Positions 1 to 12,099 of a DNA stretch of 64,000 nucleotides are shown here, piece after piece. Position numbers and translations under genes: made by a program. The DNA comes from Aquarana catesbeiana (lineage: Eukaryota; Chordata; Amphibia; Anura; Ranidae). The notes under the pieces are model-generated. The model was not told where the DNA came from and searched no databases. It saw nothing but the letters and a program-made list of their open reading frames with translations. The stretch lies in assembly GCF_042186555.1 (NCBI RefSeq), contig NC_133334.1, forward strand, positions 24,571,780 through 24,635,779, read 5' to 3'. The stretch's first letter is position 1; each line of letters opens with the position of its first letter.

Positions 1-1250
1 GATGGTGGGGATGGGTTTCACTGCCTGCTGGTACCAGGTTGTGGTCCTCGGGATCTCCCCAACAAGGGATGAGCAAGGACAGGAAGGCTATAGTGTAGAG
101 ACAGTACACTATCTGTGTTGGTAGTCAGTGGCAAGCAGGGTTTGAGGCAGGCAGCAGACAAGAGAGAGGTCAGGGGCAAATAGCAGCAAAAGCGTGGGCA
201 GGTTCAAGTGGACACCTTGGCCAGGTGGCAAGAAAGAGGGTAGTCAGGTAAATTCAGGTCAACAACGAAAAACACAATCAGAGAAACATGCTAGTTAGCA
301 GGAAGACACAGCACCAGTCCCTTTCAGGGCTGATGCTTAACAACCCCTCTGGGTCAGAGGGCCTACCAGGTGTCGTTTCAGGGAAGACTAGAAGTTCTAG
401 CAAGGATCTTGAGAGCACAATTTGAAAAACTGGCAATGATACCACCAGTGCCATTATACATACTTAAAATGACACTGGGGTCTTGGCAGGGATTCTGCAA
501 GCAGCACTGGTAATATTAGCAGAGATTCTGTGAGTGTGATTGGAAGTACTGGAAAGAATACTGTAAGTCTTATGAGGGATTCGGTGAGTAAGAGGTCTGA
601 AAGTCCTGACAGGGATTCTAAAAGTACGAGTCCTGGTGTCATGGCCTAGGGTCAGGCTTGGAGACCAGTAGGTATAGCAGTAGAGAGGCTCCCATAGACC
701 AGCTGGATAAGTACAGCAGCAGGTCACCCTGGTGGATGACACAGGCTCAGCCAAGGTGAGGGAGTCCTATTACTAACCCGTGTTCACCAGAGCTCCTGGT
801 GGTGGAGATGGGTTTTGCTGGATGTTAGTACCGGGTCGCGGTCCTCAGGATCGCCCCAACAGGAGGTAAGCAAGTCGGGGTCCAAAAGCAGATATAGCAG
901 GTAGGGATCAAACAGAAGCGCAGTCAGTAACATGTGGTCGCAGGTTGGGATTAAGCTTAAGCAGGTTTGGATTAAGCAAAAGTGGAGATACGGATAGCAG
1001 CAGGGGTGACAAGGGTGACAAATTGGCTGAAGATGAGCAGAATAATCTGGCAAAAAGGACGTGCAGAGACATGGCTTAAATCAGGAAGTTCATGGAACAA
1101 AGAGTTCAAGGTTCATCAAAAACAAGAGACAAGGCAAGATGATCCAAACAATCAGACAGGAGGCTGTCCAGCATCTCAGGTGGCTGAGGTCATAAACCTG
1201 GGTTCTGACACCTGAAAATCCTGGTGGACCTGGAGATACTGTAACAATCT
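1..1250 (-). repeat. LTR-like repeat fragment, partly duplicated
   Basis: On the minus strand, roughly 1250 down to 640 resembles plus-strand 7290-7800 joined to 8315-8450 (shared blocks: a gctgagccacctgagatgct-like start, the repeated 'gcttgatccctacctgctat' theme, and a 'gggagcctctctactgctat' end). Bases 1-70 repeat 798-868, so part of it is duplicated in tandem. The style (pyrimidine-rich 5' UTR-like sequence) suggests an LTR plus leader of a gypsy-type element. No coding sequence survives and both ends are unclear. Confidence 0.45.
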
Positions 1251-3080
1251 GTCAGTTTATTTTTTCTGCGTGCCACTGGGGAGATTTTCTTTCAATTTTA
1301 TTTCAAGATACTCAACAGGAAGTGAGATAAAATCTCCTCAAAGTGAAATGATCTCCCCTATTTAACAGTTGTCACTGGAATATATGTCCCCATTGGAAGA
1401 TGGACCCTCATCTCTTGTTCTTTGGACTGCTCTAAAATTAGGATTTCCTCTCATGTTCAAATAAAGAAAGTGACTAGAAGAGTGAATCTATCTACTAAAA
1501 AAATTCTGAGAGGTTCCAACACCTCCCTGCTCTATCCAGAAAATGTTTTGACTACATGTAAGAAGGCTGGCATTTGTAGGAGGAGTCTGGGGGTACATTT
1601 CCCTCCTCCTCTGTCTGTTCCTGCGTTGGCTTGCCTTCGTGGTTGCTGGGTTTCAGCCGACATACGTCATTTCCGGGTTATAGTGCTTTCACTGTCATTT
1701 CCGGTTTCACGTTCAGCAGAGTGGCAGCACGGTCAGCTGCTGAGGACTCGTGTTTTTTCATTCACCTTCTCACGGTTCTGGTGCGGGCGGGGTACATCTA
1801 CGGGGAGGCCGCCCGCATAGGAGGCCAGCATGCCACCATTCCGGTGTTTATTCGGGGCAGATAAGGGGGGCGGTCAGTCGGGCCGTGGTCGCAGGCAGGG
1901 GCTTGGAGGAGGGGTCTCATTAGGGTTTACGCCACACCGGGCATCATGGGGGGGGGCGACACCTGCCCGCTCGTTTCTCCTACCCGCCCACCCGCTTCTC
2001 CTACCTGGCCACTTCTCCCGGTGCTCATGTCAGGTGTCTTCGGGGGGGCTCACTTCTCTCGGTGTTCGCGCATCCTGGATGGCTTGGTTTCCCTTGGGCT
2101 GATATCTGTCCAACAGTGTGGTGATTCTGGTGGCATATCTCATGACTCTATTGGGTCCTGGCGGATGCTGCTGCCCCCCATCCTCAGCACAGCAGCGGGA
2201 TGTTTTTGGGGTTGTCGCTCTTCCATCCCTGGTTGACACTGCGGCGTGCCTGACTGGGGGGTGTCTCTGTCTGCTGTCCCAAGTAAGCTTCCTCATTGTG
2301 TTCGGTGTTGCTATGTGTGCCTTTACGTGTTTTACTTCTAGGAGCATGGCAGTCATTAACCCATGGCAATGAATGGAGGGTAATGAGGAGCAGTGATTAA
2401 TTCACGGGGGGGGGGGGGGGGGAGTGCTGACCAGCAGGTTCATCGGTCAGCACTTTGTGTGGTCTGTTTGCTGCATGTCTCCCTGCAAGCTTCGGGGGGG
2501 CAGTCACTGAGGGCAGTACCAAGAAAGAGAGAAAGAGGGTGCTGGTTGGTGGGTTAGCTCCATGGGTTGGTGGGTTAGCTCCATGGTCGTTTCATATGAT
2601 TCCTTGCCTGTGTTCCTGTCATAGCATGTTTGTCTGTCATAGTGTGTTTTTCTGTCATAGCATGTTTTTCTTACTTACCCTTCATCAGGCTTTCCAATCA
2701 CGCCTATTTTCGTATCTTTTTGCCCTCTTTTAGGCATACTGACCAGCTAGGCCAAGGCACACCTCAGGTCTTGATAGTGGGGGGGTCGCGTTTCCAAGTG
2801 AAGACTCTGACTACAAGTAAGAAGGCTGGCCAGAGGCTGGGGGTATATATCCCTCCTCCTCCTCTCTCTGTTCCTGCGTCTGCTTGTCTTTGTGGTTCCC
2901 ACACACCCGTTTTCCCCCAAACCTTTCATTTATACTTATACACATTGTTCATTTTTCATATTCATACATTCAGGGTATGCCCTCATTTAGGCGTACTGAC
3001 CAGCTAGGCCAAGGCACACCTCATGTCTTGATAGGGTATTATGTTTCCAAGTGAAGACTCTGACTACAAGTATACTTTAA
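1251..3080. repeat. Unclassified repeat with internal direct duplications
   Basis: Blocks recur in the same order. About 1543-1650 matches 2801-2900 (actacaagtaagaaggctgg, then a ccctcctcct run, then gttcctgcgt). About 2728-2825 matches 2987-3075 (gcatactgaccagctaggcc and following). A G homopolymer sits near 2407-2424 and a short 'ctgtcatagcatgtttt' tandem near 2616-2670. No protein was recognised. Confidence 0.45.
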
Positions 3081-5160
3081 GCATTGGTGTCTCCCAGAGT
3101 TTCACCCAATTTTTGGGCTTGTGTAGTAGCTTTCAGCTGCATCTAACTTGCACTTGAGATCAGTTTAAAAAGCTTAAGAGTTCATTTAAATGCCTTAAGA
3201 GGTACTTGCGACCTGCAGCTCACCGCCTTTTGATCTGCTGTTGACTTCTTCTAAATGGCATCAATCTGCTTCAGGTTGCTTTGCTTTACCAATGACTTGA
3301 ATGGAGAGAAAACACTTCCAAAGCAAACAAAAGCCCATGTACACAGTTCCCAAGAGTGATACTTACCCAACTGTATTCGCTACAGAAGTTTGCCACAATC
3401 CGTCATTCTGTGTAAAACTCTGCTGCTCTTGATTTGCAAGGAAAAGTCAGCCCACCTTCAGCTTGAGGTCCAGTCCGAAAACACTTGGAAATGCATTAAG
3501 GTGAAAAACCATGAGGGTTTAATGCTTTAATGCTTTAATTTTTTTTGAGGGAGAGGGGATTTTCGCAGACCATAATGTCCATACAAGTTGGGGGGGGGAG
3601 CATGTTCGCCCTGGGCTCTAGATGACATTGTCCTGCCACTGCCTTCAATGTCCAAACATTATCAAAGGAGTCCTTCAAAAGGAAAGACTTATGGCAAGTC
3701 AACATCCTTCTTGGCTCCTTGGAGGCCATGTCTCCTTTCACCTCTTTCTTCCTCCTGCTCTCCTTTGCATTGGGTAAGCACCAGCCTGTTTATAAGGGGC
3801 CAATCCCTTCACACCACCCAAATTCAACACTGATGATTAGCAGAGGACCTGGGAACTTCTCACATATAACAAATCCTGAATAGACATAACTTACTGTCAC
3901 GTCACTTTACTAAGAATTTCTGTTTTGAGTGAAGTCATCTTTTTAATGTCTTAATTTCTTCTGTGTATTATTGATGTTCTGATAGACACCCCTCCCCCTA
4001 CCTTCCTGAAACACACAGATATAATAAGTCAGGGGTTTTGAATAACACCTCCCTATGGATTCCAGGAAGAAACAGAAGTACATGGCTTCCTCTCAGCATT
4101 ATCCGCAATCAAATGCCAGCTCTCTAGAGCTCTCCGAGGATAAACTGGCATCTCCTGATCAGAGATGAAATTCCAGATGACAGTGGAGGGAGGATAGCCC
4201 CGGAGGTGCTCTTTGGTTGGGAATCAAGCACAGGTCAGCGGCTTGGACGAAACAGTCAGGACTCAACAATAATCTTCCTTTAAAGTGAACCTCTGGCCAC
4301 TATACCTTTTATAGCATGTAGAGGTGCCTGAATGTACATACCTTTTAAATAGTCCCCATAGCACCGAAAATTGGGAGAATTCTATTATGCATATTATGAC
4401 TTCCTGAGGTTGGGCATTGCTCTTCATTCTTACCACTGGTCCATCATTGTGATAGGTGGCCCCACTAACCAATAGTAAGGAGTAGAAGGTGGGAGGGAAT
4501 CAGCCAGAGTGTGACTTTAGGAGGTGTTGTTGGTATTTGCATTTGACAGTAATCACAGGTATTCTTTAAAAATAAACTCCAGGCAGATGTAAAAGACACA
4601 AGTTAAAGTGGCTCTGTAATCATTAATGGCCTCTTGCAGTCTCTGTACAGCAGGGTTGGAGCGAGAGAGGAAGAAGAAGCAGCACAGAGGCCAATCATCA
4701 TGCTGATAGGAGGAGAGAGCAGCATGGCAGATAGGTGAGATCATCACTAAGCTGATTCTCTATTCACAGGGTGGAGTAGAGCTAAGATCCAGGACTATAC
4801 ATCTGCCGTGCCCATTATGAAGGGTTTGTACACCTACTGGGATCAGTTTGAGGGTCTTTCACCACACTTACTGGATTTTATATTACATTTTTATGTAGCA
4901 CCCTCTACCTTAGGTAGGTGCTAAGTGTAAGGGTTTTTGTGTAAGCTGCCAGTGCAGGTAAATTTAAGCAGGCCTATGCAGCGAGCTAGGCCTGTTTGTT
5001 TTTGATCTGGGGGCAGGGGAGTGGTTTAGTGGAGCAGCAATTGACTAACATGTACTTCAGCTCTTGGGCACCTCCTCTGCTTCCAGAGAGAATGTTCTGG
5101 AAAAGGAGCAGGGCTGAGGGCTGGAGTGACATGGGGTGCATGTGAGGAGCTCTGACCAAT
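3081..5160. other. No recognised feature
   Basis: No protein similarity, RNA gene or clear repeat structure was seen. A short piece near 3490-3530 (gcattaaggtgaaaaacc) matches an internal block of the T2-like MITEs at 21912 and 44818, so part of this stretch is decayed repeat. Confidence 0.4.
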
Positions 5161-5254
5161 CCCCGACTAGGATTGACAGGGGGCAGGCCTCCTACATATA
5201 CCCATGGTCAGCCTGCTGGGGGGGGGTTTAACTTCCTGTGTACTTCCTGGTTTT

Positions 5255-5515
5255 TGTGGAGAGTAGTGTGGTGGAATTCGCACATATGTGAACCAATCAA
5301 TGCGATTCAAGAACGATTTACATTGATGTCTATGGAGACTAAATTCGCAACGCAACGCAGTAAACTCGCACAGGACCTTTTTTTCACGCAGGTTATATTC
5401 GCAACGCATCGATGTGAACGGCACTAATGTTAATCTATGTAATTTAAATGACTTGCGAATTTGAGCGATCGCAAATTCGCAATAGAATTCGCAGCAGTGT
5501 GAACCTAGCCTTAAG
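5255..5515. mobile_element. Palindromic MITE
   Basis: The left side (gtggaattcgcacatatgtgaacc) and right side (aattcgcagcagtgtgaacctagcc) are roughly inverted copies. The interior is full of repeated 'attcgcaa' motifs in both orientations. The 'gtgaacctagcctta' terminus is typical of a MITE family in frog DNA. No transposase is present and the target duplication is not resolved. Confidence 0.5.
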
Positions 5516-6600
5516 GCAAGAGATGAATGGCTACCATAAGTTATTGAACATCTTTTGGCATTGCTGATCTAAAAAAATATTTGTTCAGTTCCTTAGATGT
5601 ACGATACACACAAACGTTTCCAGGCAAGGTAAATCCCTTCCACCGACAGCCCCCGCCGGTGCCAGTTTCCTCTCTGCAGCGCTCGGCAATGTGCTGAATG
5701 CGTCTTACCTCTCCGTCCTTCGCAAACTGCGTCTCAAGTGACAGCAAAAGCAAATTATCCATCTCTGCGTGATTTATCTGCTTCCAGAACAGCAAGCAAA
5801 AAATAGTCGGCTTTTCTTCATCTAATTAAAATTCCCCGGCTCGGATAATGTTATCCTGTACAGTCACAAAGATAAATGAATTATCAGATGAAAAGATACA
5901 TATTCTGGAATCCCGAGGACGCCACTACTGAGGATCCAGACAATGGAGGATTTGATATTTAATCATAATTTCCACATGTCGGGTGTTTGTGAATCTTCTG
6001 CCTCAATAGGTGACATTGAGGGGGAATGTGAATGGGGGAGCTTTATTGGGAAAGCAGAGCGGATTTTTAGTGAGTTGGGACCTTTACGGGGAACATATAT
6101 TGAATTATCAATGAGCGCACGTTTTGGGGGGTTTGTTATACAGAAGCAAATGTAATTGTCTTATTCTCGTATCTTTTCAACCACTTACCTGATGCTTATT
6201 CGGCAGGGTGCCATTTGTTCCTTTTGCAAAGCTACACTCCCATTATTGCCAATTTTGGATTTACTCTAAGATAAGTAGGTTCTGTAAAATAATTAATCCT
6301 AAACTGCTGCATTCAATTTTGGTAGATAATCGAAGAGTTAAAGCTCAACTCCAGGAATGTTCTGAATTGCATAGGTATGTTGGTCCAGCATGGCCCAACG
6401 TAAGTGTTTATATGCCATAGCTGGCCAATCCCTGTGCAAGGTGGAAATCATCGTAGTAGGCACCGGTGAACGTCCTGGGTTGTTCTTCGGGCTTTCCATC
6501 TAGAACCTTTGTTTTTACCCTGTGGACCCCTGAGGACCACCACCACATGAATATCATATCACTACTACAGTAATCTGTCTTCTGAGTCACATCCCAAGTG
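5516..6600. other. Apparently single-copy, no gene seen
   Basis: I see no internal repetition and no match elsewhere in the window. The open frames are short and lack recognisable protein character. It could be ordinary intergenic or intronic DNA. Confidence 0.35.
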
Positions 6601-6609
6601 GCTGTCCTC

Positions 6610-6950
6610 CTGCACCATTCACAGAACACCTTGCATTTTTCTCAAAGAATGCAAGGCATTTTCTGATTGGATGAGGTCTCAAGATGTGTGGTGATGTCAT
6701 GAACTCCACTGAGTCCAATCAGAGAACACTTTGCATTTTGTTCAAAGGATGCAAGGCGTTCTCCCATTGGACAAGGTGGTAAGATGAGTGGTGATGTCAT
6801 GATCACAAACTGGTCTAATCAAAGAATGCTTTTTTCCACAGTGCATTCAAGGCATTCTCTGTTTGGCAGCCATGTCAGTATCTCCACTTAGTCCAATCAG
6901 AAAACACCTTGTGTTTTTCTCAATTAATGCAAGACGTTCGTCACAGGGTA
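6610..6950. repeat. Degenerate tandem repeat, ~100-bp period
   Basis: A block containing 'aatcagagaacacttt', 'gcatttttctcaaagaatgcaaggc' and 'tgtggtgatgtcatga' recurs about 3.5 times at roughly 100-bp spacing (starts near 6616, 6718, 6822 and 6895). Copies differ by substitutions and small indels, so the array is old. Confidence 0.6.
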
Positions 6951-7289
6951 ACTTGTATAAAATTACAAATAAGAGTGGCTATACTCACCTTTCCGAAGGT
7001 TCATTTTTTTTTAAATGTCCCCACTTTGCTGCAGGCAGTCCACTGGTCCAATAGGTCAAATACCTGTTCCCCCCACTGCATGCTGTGGTTCTTCCCACTA
7101 ACTCGTATATCCTGTAGTGACATATGAGGTGGGAGGAGAAACAACAGCATGCAGCGGGGGAGCAGATATTCTACACTTCCAGAAGTGTAGAGTACTTGCA
7201 GTGGCGATGAGCTGTAGGAAAGGACCATGTTAGAAGGCTTCAAATTCTATAAAAATGACCCTGTTACGGCAAATTTAAATGTGCTCTCT

Positions 7290-8480
7290 AACCCTTCATT
7301 GTCAGGACCTGGATCTGAACATGGGGCCTCTGTTGTGTCTGGTGGTGGCTCTTCTTGCTGAGCCACCTGAGATGCTAGATGGCTACTTCTCTGATTTGTT
7401 AGACAATTTTGCCTTGTACCCTGCTTTTTGGGAATCGTGAACTCTTTGCTCCTCCCATGAGCTTCCTATTTAAATCATGCCTTTGCACTTTCTGCTTGCC
7501 AGATTATTGTGCTCTTTTCAGCCAATATCTCACTCTTGTAACTACTGCTGCTGTCCGAATCTTCACTACTGCTTGTTACTTACCTTTGGTTTGTTCCCCT
7601 ACTATACTTCTGCTTGATCCCAACCTGCAATCACTCATTACTGACCTTTGGCTTCTTTACTGACTAAGCTTCTGCTTGATCCCTACATGCTATACCTGCT
7701 ACTGGACCCTGGCTTGCTCACCTCCTGGTGGGGCGCTCCTGAGGACCTCGACCTGGTACCAACACACGGCAAAATACATCTCCACCATCAGGAGCTCTGG
7801 TGAATACCAGTGGTGGCTGGTGGTTTCTTCTTTTGGAGGGCAGCACACAAACAACAACAACCCCCCGCGGCACGGTGCAGCACTAAAACAGCACTCCCCA
7901 CGGGGCGGTCAGGCACCTACCCGCTCGTGTGGTGGGGCTGTGGAGTCCTCTCCTTGAGTGCAGGCAGTGGCTGCTGCGGCTCCGGTGTCCACTCCTCCAG
8001 CTTCCTCCGCTGTGTGTCTCCTCTTCCGCCAAAGCGCTGGGCATCCAATAGGATCGCCTGAAGCTTTGGCCAATCAGGAAACAGGTCTCACAGACCTGCC
8101 TTCTGTTTAGTGGGGAGGAACTTTAGTGTGGTAATAGTTCTGACGCTTTTTTGAAGCCTATTAGAGCCTCTGGTATAATCAGGTGCTTCAAAAAAACACC
8201 CACCCCCCGCATTGGAATCCATGGTCCGGTGCCACTGATATGCAGATCGAAGGGCAGATGCATGGATAAAGGAGGTGGCGCCCGTGCGCCCTCTATGGAT
8301 GGGGTGCGTCACTGGTGAATACTGTGTATACCCTTGAGTGAGCCCATGTCTTCTGCCAGGGTGATCTGCTTGCATACCTATCCTGCTGGTCACGGTCGGT
8401 GGGAGCCTCTCTACTGCTATAGCTACCGGTCTCTGAGCCTGACCCCTGACTGTGACCAGGGCCAGTACAAGGGGTGGGCA
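7290..8480 (+). repeat. LTR-like fragment, interrupted by a hAT element
   Basis: Plus-strand counterpart of the repeat at 640-1250. Its two parts (7290-7807 and 8315-8480) join cleanly when the hAT element at 7808-8314 is removed. The counterpart lacks that insertion, which supports the boundaries. Pyrimidine-rich, with repeated 'cttctgcttgatccc' blocks, as in a gypsy-type LTR or leader. No coding sequence. Confidence 0.5.
7808..8314. mobile_element. Non-autonomous hAT element
   Basis: Starts CAGTGGTGGCTGG and ends GGGTGCGTCACTG, with terminal CAGTG/CACTG inverted repeats. It is flanked by the perfect 8-bp target duplication GTGAATAC (7800-7807 and 8315-8322), the hAT hallmark. The 3' half (block with ccaataggatcgcctgaagc) is shared with the elements at 20947 and 35972. 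It has no transposase and no expanded internal minisatellite. Confidence 0.85.
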
Positions 8481-9060
8481 GGAGGGGCGCGGCAGTTTAC
8501 TGCATGGAGCTTATTCTGATATAAGGCATTTTAACAAGCGGATGACTGCTGGGGGTAGCATTCTCTAAGCTGACACATAATGAAGGCCTCTTGAGCCGTG
8601 ACTGATGGGGGTATGGCTAGGTGCATGACAAGGGGAACGATTGGTTGGGACATGTGGGATGGGATGGGCCTGAGCTCAGGAAATCCTGTGCCCCAGGGAA
8701 TTCTGGGTCTTTCGGAAGAGTGGAAGAGTCGTTGGAAGAGCTGCCCACCCTCCCGCCCCCTTTTTCCTATGTTATGGTAGATCACAGCTTGCTGCGGTTT
8801 TCTTGACCTTGCCAGCAGGTAAAGTTGCTGTAATGAGCTATGCGTTTGATGGAAAATTGGAAGTAGGCTGTCTGTCCAGCACTTATGGTAAGGACGGGCC
8901 CCACTTCCCCTTTTGGTTAAGTGCTCACAGTACGATTGTGACTGGCACTGGTTAAATATGTTCACATGTTATGTGTTGGAATTTAATAAAGCTGTGGCCT
9001 TGCCCTTTCCAACCTAATGGTTGTAAGTGTTTTATTTAATGGGGTAAGGGGCAATGGTGG
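8481..9060 (+). other. Unrecognised sequence with polyadenylation signal
   Basis: No coding capacity was recognised. AATAAA lies in 'ggaatttaataaagctgtgg' near 8980-9000, so this may be the 3' end of an unidentified retroelement. I found no second copy in the window to support that. Confidence 0.3.
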
Positions 9061-9199
9061 TGGGGGATTTGATTTCTTGGTGTTACGTTAATTGGGACCT
9101 AAGCCCATTGCGCCTCAGCAGTCATGAAGGGGGGGGCACAGTTTGGCTTCTGCTGGATGACCTTGTCCCGGTACCGACTGACATTCATTTTTCCTGTTC

Positions 9200-10020
9200 A
9201 ACTCCATTCATAAAAACATTTTCATTATAGAATAAGCCGACTCCACTTTCTTAGCATTTCAGTTTGAAAAAAGTTTACAAAATTGAAGGAACTTGTTTTC
9301 CGCCCCAGTTTGCCCGCCAGCTGCGGAAAGGGAGCAAGATGTCTTTAGAAAAAAAAACTGTTTGTCTAACCGCTGTGCCGCACAAATATCAAGTCCCGTG
9401 GACCTTTGCAGAGTGCGATTCCAGAGCACGCCAAAACGGCAAAGTAAATATCAGGGAGCTGCTCGTTACACCCAGCCACCATGAAATGTTTTTTTCGGAG
9501 AAAGGTTTACTATACAGCATCCCCAGCTAGCTGCGGCGGAGGGGGGGGGGGCGCCCCTGGGACGCCGACTCCGAAGACAGCATTCATCCATCACGCGTAA
9601 TAACGTGTCCATATTTGTGCAGCCAGAATTTCCCTGTGCAACACGGGCCACAGAGGAGCAGAGCGCGGCTCATACGAGGAATCTCGGTATCTGTCGCTGA
9701 ATTAAGGAATATATACAAATTGTCAGCCAAGTGTGAAGGATTGTCAAATAACGGAAAAGCTCTCCGTGGGCCTGTCACAACCACAGGCGGCCGGGAAAAT
9801 ATCTACAGGCAGATGCAGAATCAGAGTAATCTGATAACTAGGGATATCTCTTCCTGCAGCGAAGCATCGCTTGGCTTAACGCCTCATCCGCCAAGTCGGA
9901 AAGGTGAACTGGCTGATGGGTAATGGTGGAATGGCTATAATTTTTTTGGGGGGGGGGGGGACTGCTTAGGATTATGGAATATATTGTAACAAATGTACTC
10001 CCTGGACAGGAAACAACCAT
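9200..10020. other. Apparently single-copy non-coding stretch
   Basis: Sequence of balanced composition without internal repeats and without a second copy in this window, unlike most of the surroundings. No convincing coding frame. It is one of several candidates for conserved non-coding DNA, which only alignment to other frogs could show. G runs occur at 9540-9551 and near 9948-9960. Confidence 0.35.
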
Positions 10021-10319
10021 CCATTAGCACCTTCCTTATTTTTGGCAGGCGAGCGGTTCATAGCAAGCTCGCAGAAAAGACCGGAGGCTCAATCCTCTAA
10101 GCTAATTTTCAGCTGCTGTTATTTTCACTTGAAGGTAAAAATAGCCAGTAACAGTTGTTATAGTTAGGGGAATTGAGCGGCAGTGCAATTCCAATAAGGC
10201 AGGATATGCAACTTATGAAAGTGGAAAAAAGCAGGCAGATGGCAAAAGACGACCCGCCAGTATTGACTGTTGAGCTTGTTAGGGGGCGGTAGCTCCTTTC
10301 CCTGTTTTAGCCACTAGGT

Positions 10320-10462
10320 GGCACCTCTTCATAAAAGTATATATAGTTGTGTCAGGGTTCTCGGAGCCAAGAGAGTCTGAGGCTAGAGAAAAAAAAGGAG
10401 GACCCTCACCTGGTCAACGGTCAACATCAAAATTGTACATAAAGAGAAAAGAGAAGCTGAAC
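10320..10462. repeat. Direct repeat of 13020-13146
   Basis: A block of about 120 bp (gtcagggttctcggagccaa, gagtctgaggctagagaaaa, then aaaattgtacataaagagaa) recurs at 13024-13146 in the same orientation with few differences. It is preceded by 'aaaagtatatatag', which resembles a TATA box, so it could be the start of an LTR R region. Flanks diverge on both sides. Confidence 0.55.
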
Positions 10463-10590
10463 CTTTCTTACTTTATTCTCCCCTCCTGTTCCCTCTCCTT
10501 ACCCTCCTCCCCTCTTTGAAATCTCTTGAATGAGCAATGCACGGCTGTAACTATTGTTTGTACATAGCCCCTCTTGTAAAATTGTCTTAA

Positions 10591-12019
10591 CCACTTCAGC
10601 CCCGGAAGAATTTACCCCCTTCCTGACCAGAGCACTTTTTGAGATTCGGGCACTGCGTCGATTTAACTGACAATTGCGCGGTGGTGCGACGTGGCCCCCA
10701 AACAAAATTGACGCCCTTTTTTTTCCCACAAATAGAGCTTTCTTTTGGTGGTATTTGATCACCTCTGCGGTTTTTATTTTTTGCGCCATAAACAAAAAAA
10801 TAGCGACAATTTTGAAAAAAAAAATGCAATTTTTTTTACTTTTTGCTATAATAAATATCCCCAAAAAATATTTAAAAAATGTTTTTTTTCCTCAGTTTAG
10901 GCCGCTACGTATTCTTCTACATACTTTTGGTTAAAAAAAAAAATCTCAATAAGCGTTTATTCATTGGTTTGTGCAAAAGTTATAGCGTCTACAAAATAGG
11001 GGATAGTTTTATGGCATTTTTTTTTTTTTTTTTGTAAATCTTTTTATTGGTTTTTAAAAAGAGAAACAAAAACAGATAAAGAGAACAAACAGTTAAACAT
11101 ACATTGGTCTAATATGATGTCTATGTGATCCTTGCAGGAATCACGCTGTCACCTTATTCATGAAAAATATATTATGAAATCAGTCATAGCGGTACAGTTT
11201 ACTGGGTCATGAGGTGGTGCTATGTGCAATTGTACATTTATTTATTTATTTATTTATTTCAGGTACTTATATAGCGCCGTCAATTTACGCAGCGCTTTAC
11301 ATATATATATATTATACATTCACATCAGTCCCTATACCCTCAAGGAGCTTACAATCTAAGGTCCCTAACTCACATTCATACCTACGCTAGGGCTGATTTA
11401 GACAGGATCCAGTTAACCTACCAGCATGTCTTTGGAGTGATACATGGTAAAATAGCATAGTTTTATGGCATTTTTATTGATAATTTTTTTTTTTTACTAG
11501 TAATGGCGGCGATCAGCGATTTTTATCATGACTACGACATTATGGCGGACACATCAGAAATTTTTGACACATTTTTGGGACCATTGTCATTTATACAGCA
11601 ATCAGTGCTATACAAATGCACTGATTCCTGTGTAAATGACACTGGCAGTGAAGGGGTTAACCACTAGGGGGCAGTGCAGGGGTTAAGTATGTCCTGGGGA
11701 GTGTTTCTAACTGTGGGGGGGCGTGGCTACGTGTGACACATCACTGATCACCGCTCCCGATCACAAGGTGCAGAGATCAGTGACACTGTCACTAGGCAGA
11801 ATGGGGAGATGCTTGTTTACATTAGCATCTCCCCGTTCTTCCTCTCCGTGAGGCAACCACGGGCATCCCCGCAGCGATTAAGTCCGCGTGACCTGCGACC
11901 CAGCTGGCGGAGCACACGCAATGGCACAGCGGCAAAATTAAAGGGACCTACGGGTACGCCCATCTGCCCAGTCATGCCATTCTGCCGACGTACATCGGCG
12001 TGCGCCGGTCGGGAACCGG
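10591..12019 (-). mobile_element. TTAA-flanked MITE-like repeat with nested retroposon
   Basis: Bounded by TTAA at 10587-10590 and 12020-12023. The ends (ccacttcagccccgg and ccggtcgggaaccgg) form short inverted repeats. Long T-rich blocks and 'tttggtggtatttgatcacc' are shared, in opposite orientation, with 45690-45970, 31200-31310 and 34500. The family is one I recognise as abundant in ranid DNA. It encodes no protein and is interrupted at 11022-11456. Confidence 0.7.
11022..11456 (-). mobile_element. Retroposed insert with 19-bp target duplication
   Basis: Flanked by the 19-bp direct repeat ATAGTTTTATGGCATTTTT (11003-11021 and 11457-11475), the signature of LINE-style target-primed insertion. 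A poly-T run at its left edge is the poly-A tail of a minus-strand copy. The insert joins a LINE-tail-like piece (ctttttattggtttttaaaa) to an ATTT microsatellite and a conserved repeat block (agcgccgtcaatttacgcag, aaggagcttacaatctaagg). Confidence 0.75.
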
Positions 12020-12099
12020 TTAATCATGTTTTTATATAAATAAATTGTTACAGTTTATCCTATTGTTTACCTAATCCTTGGGTACCGAGATTGTCCAAT

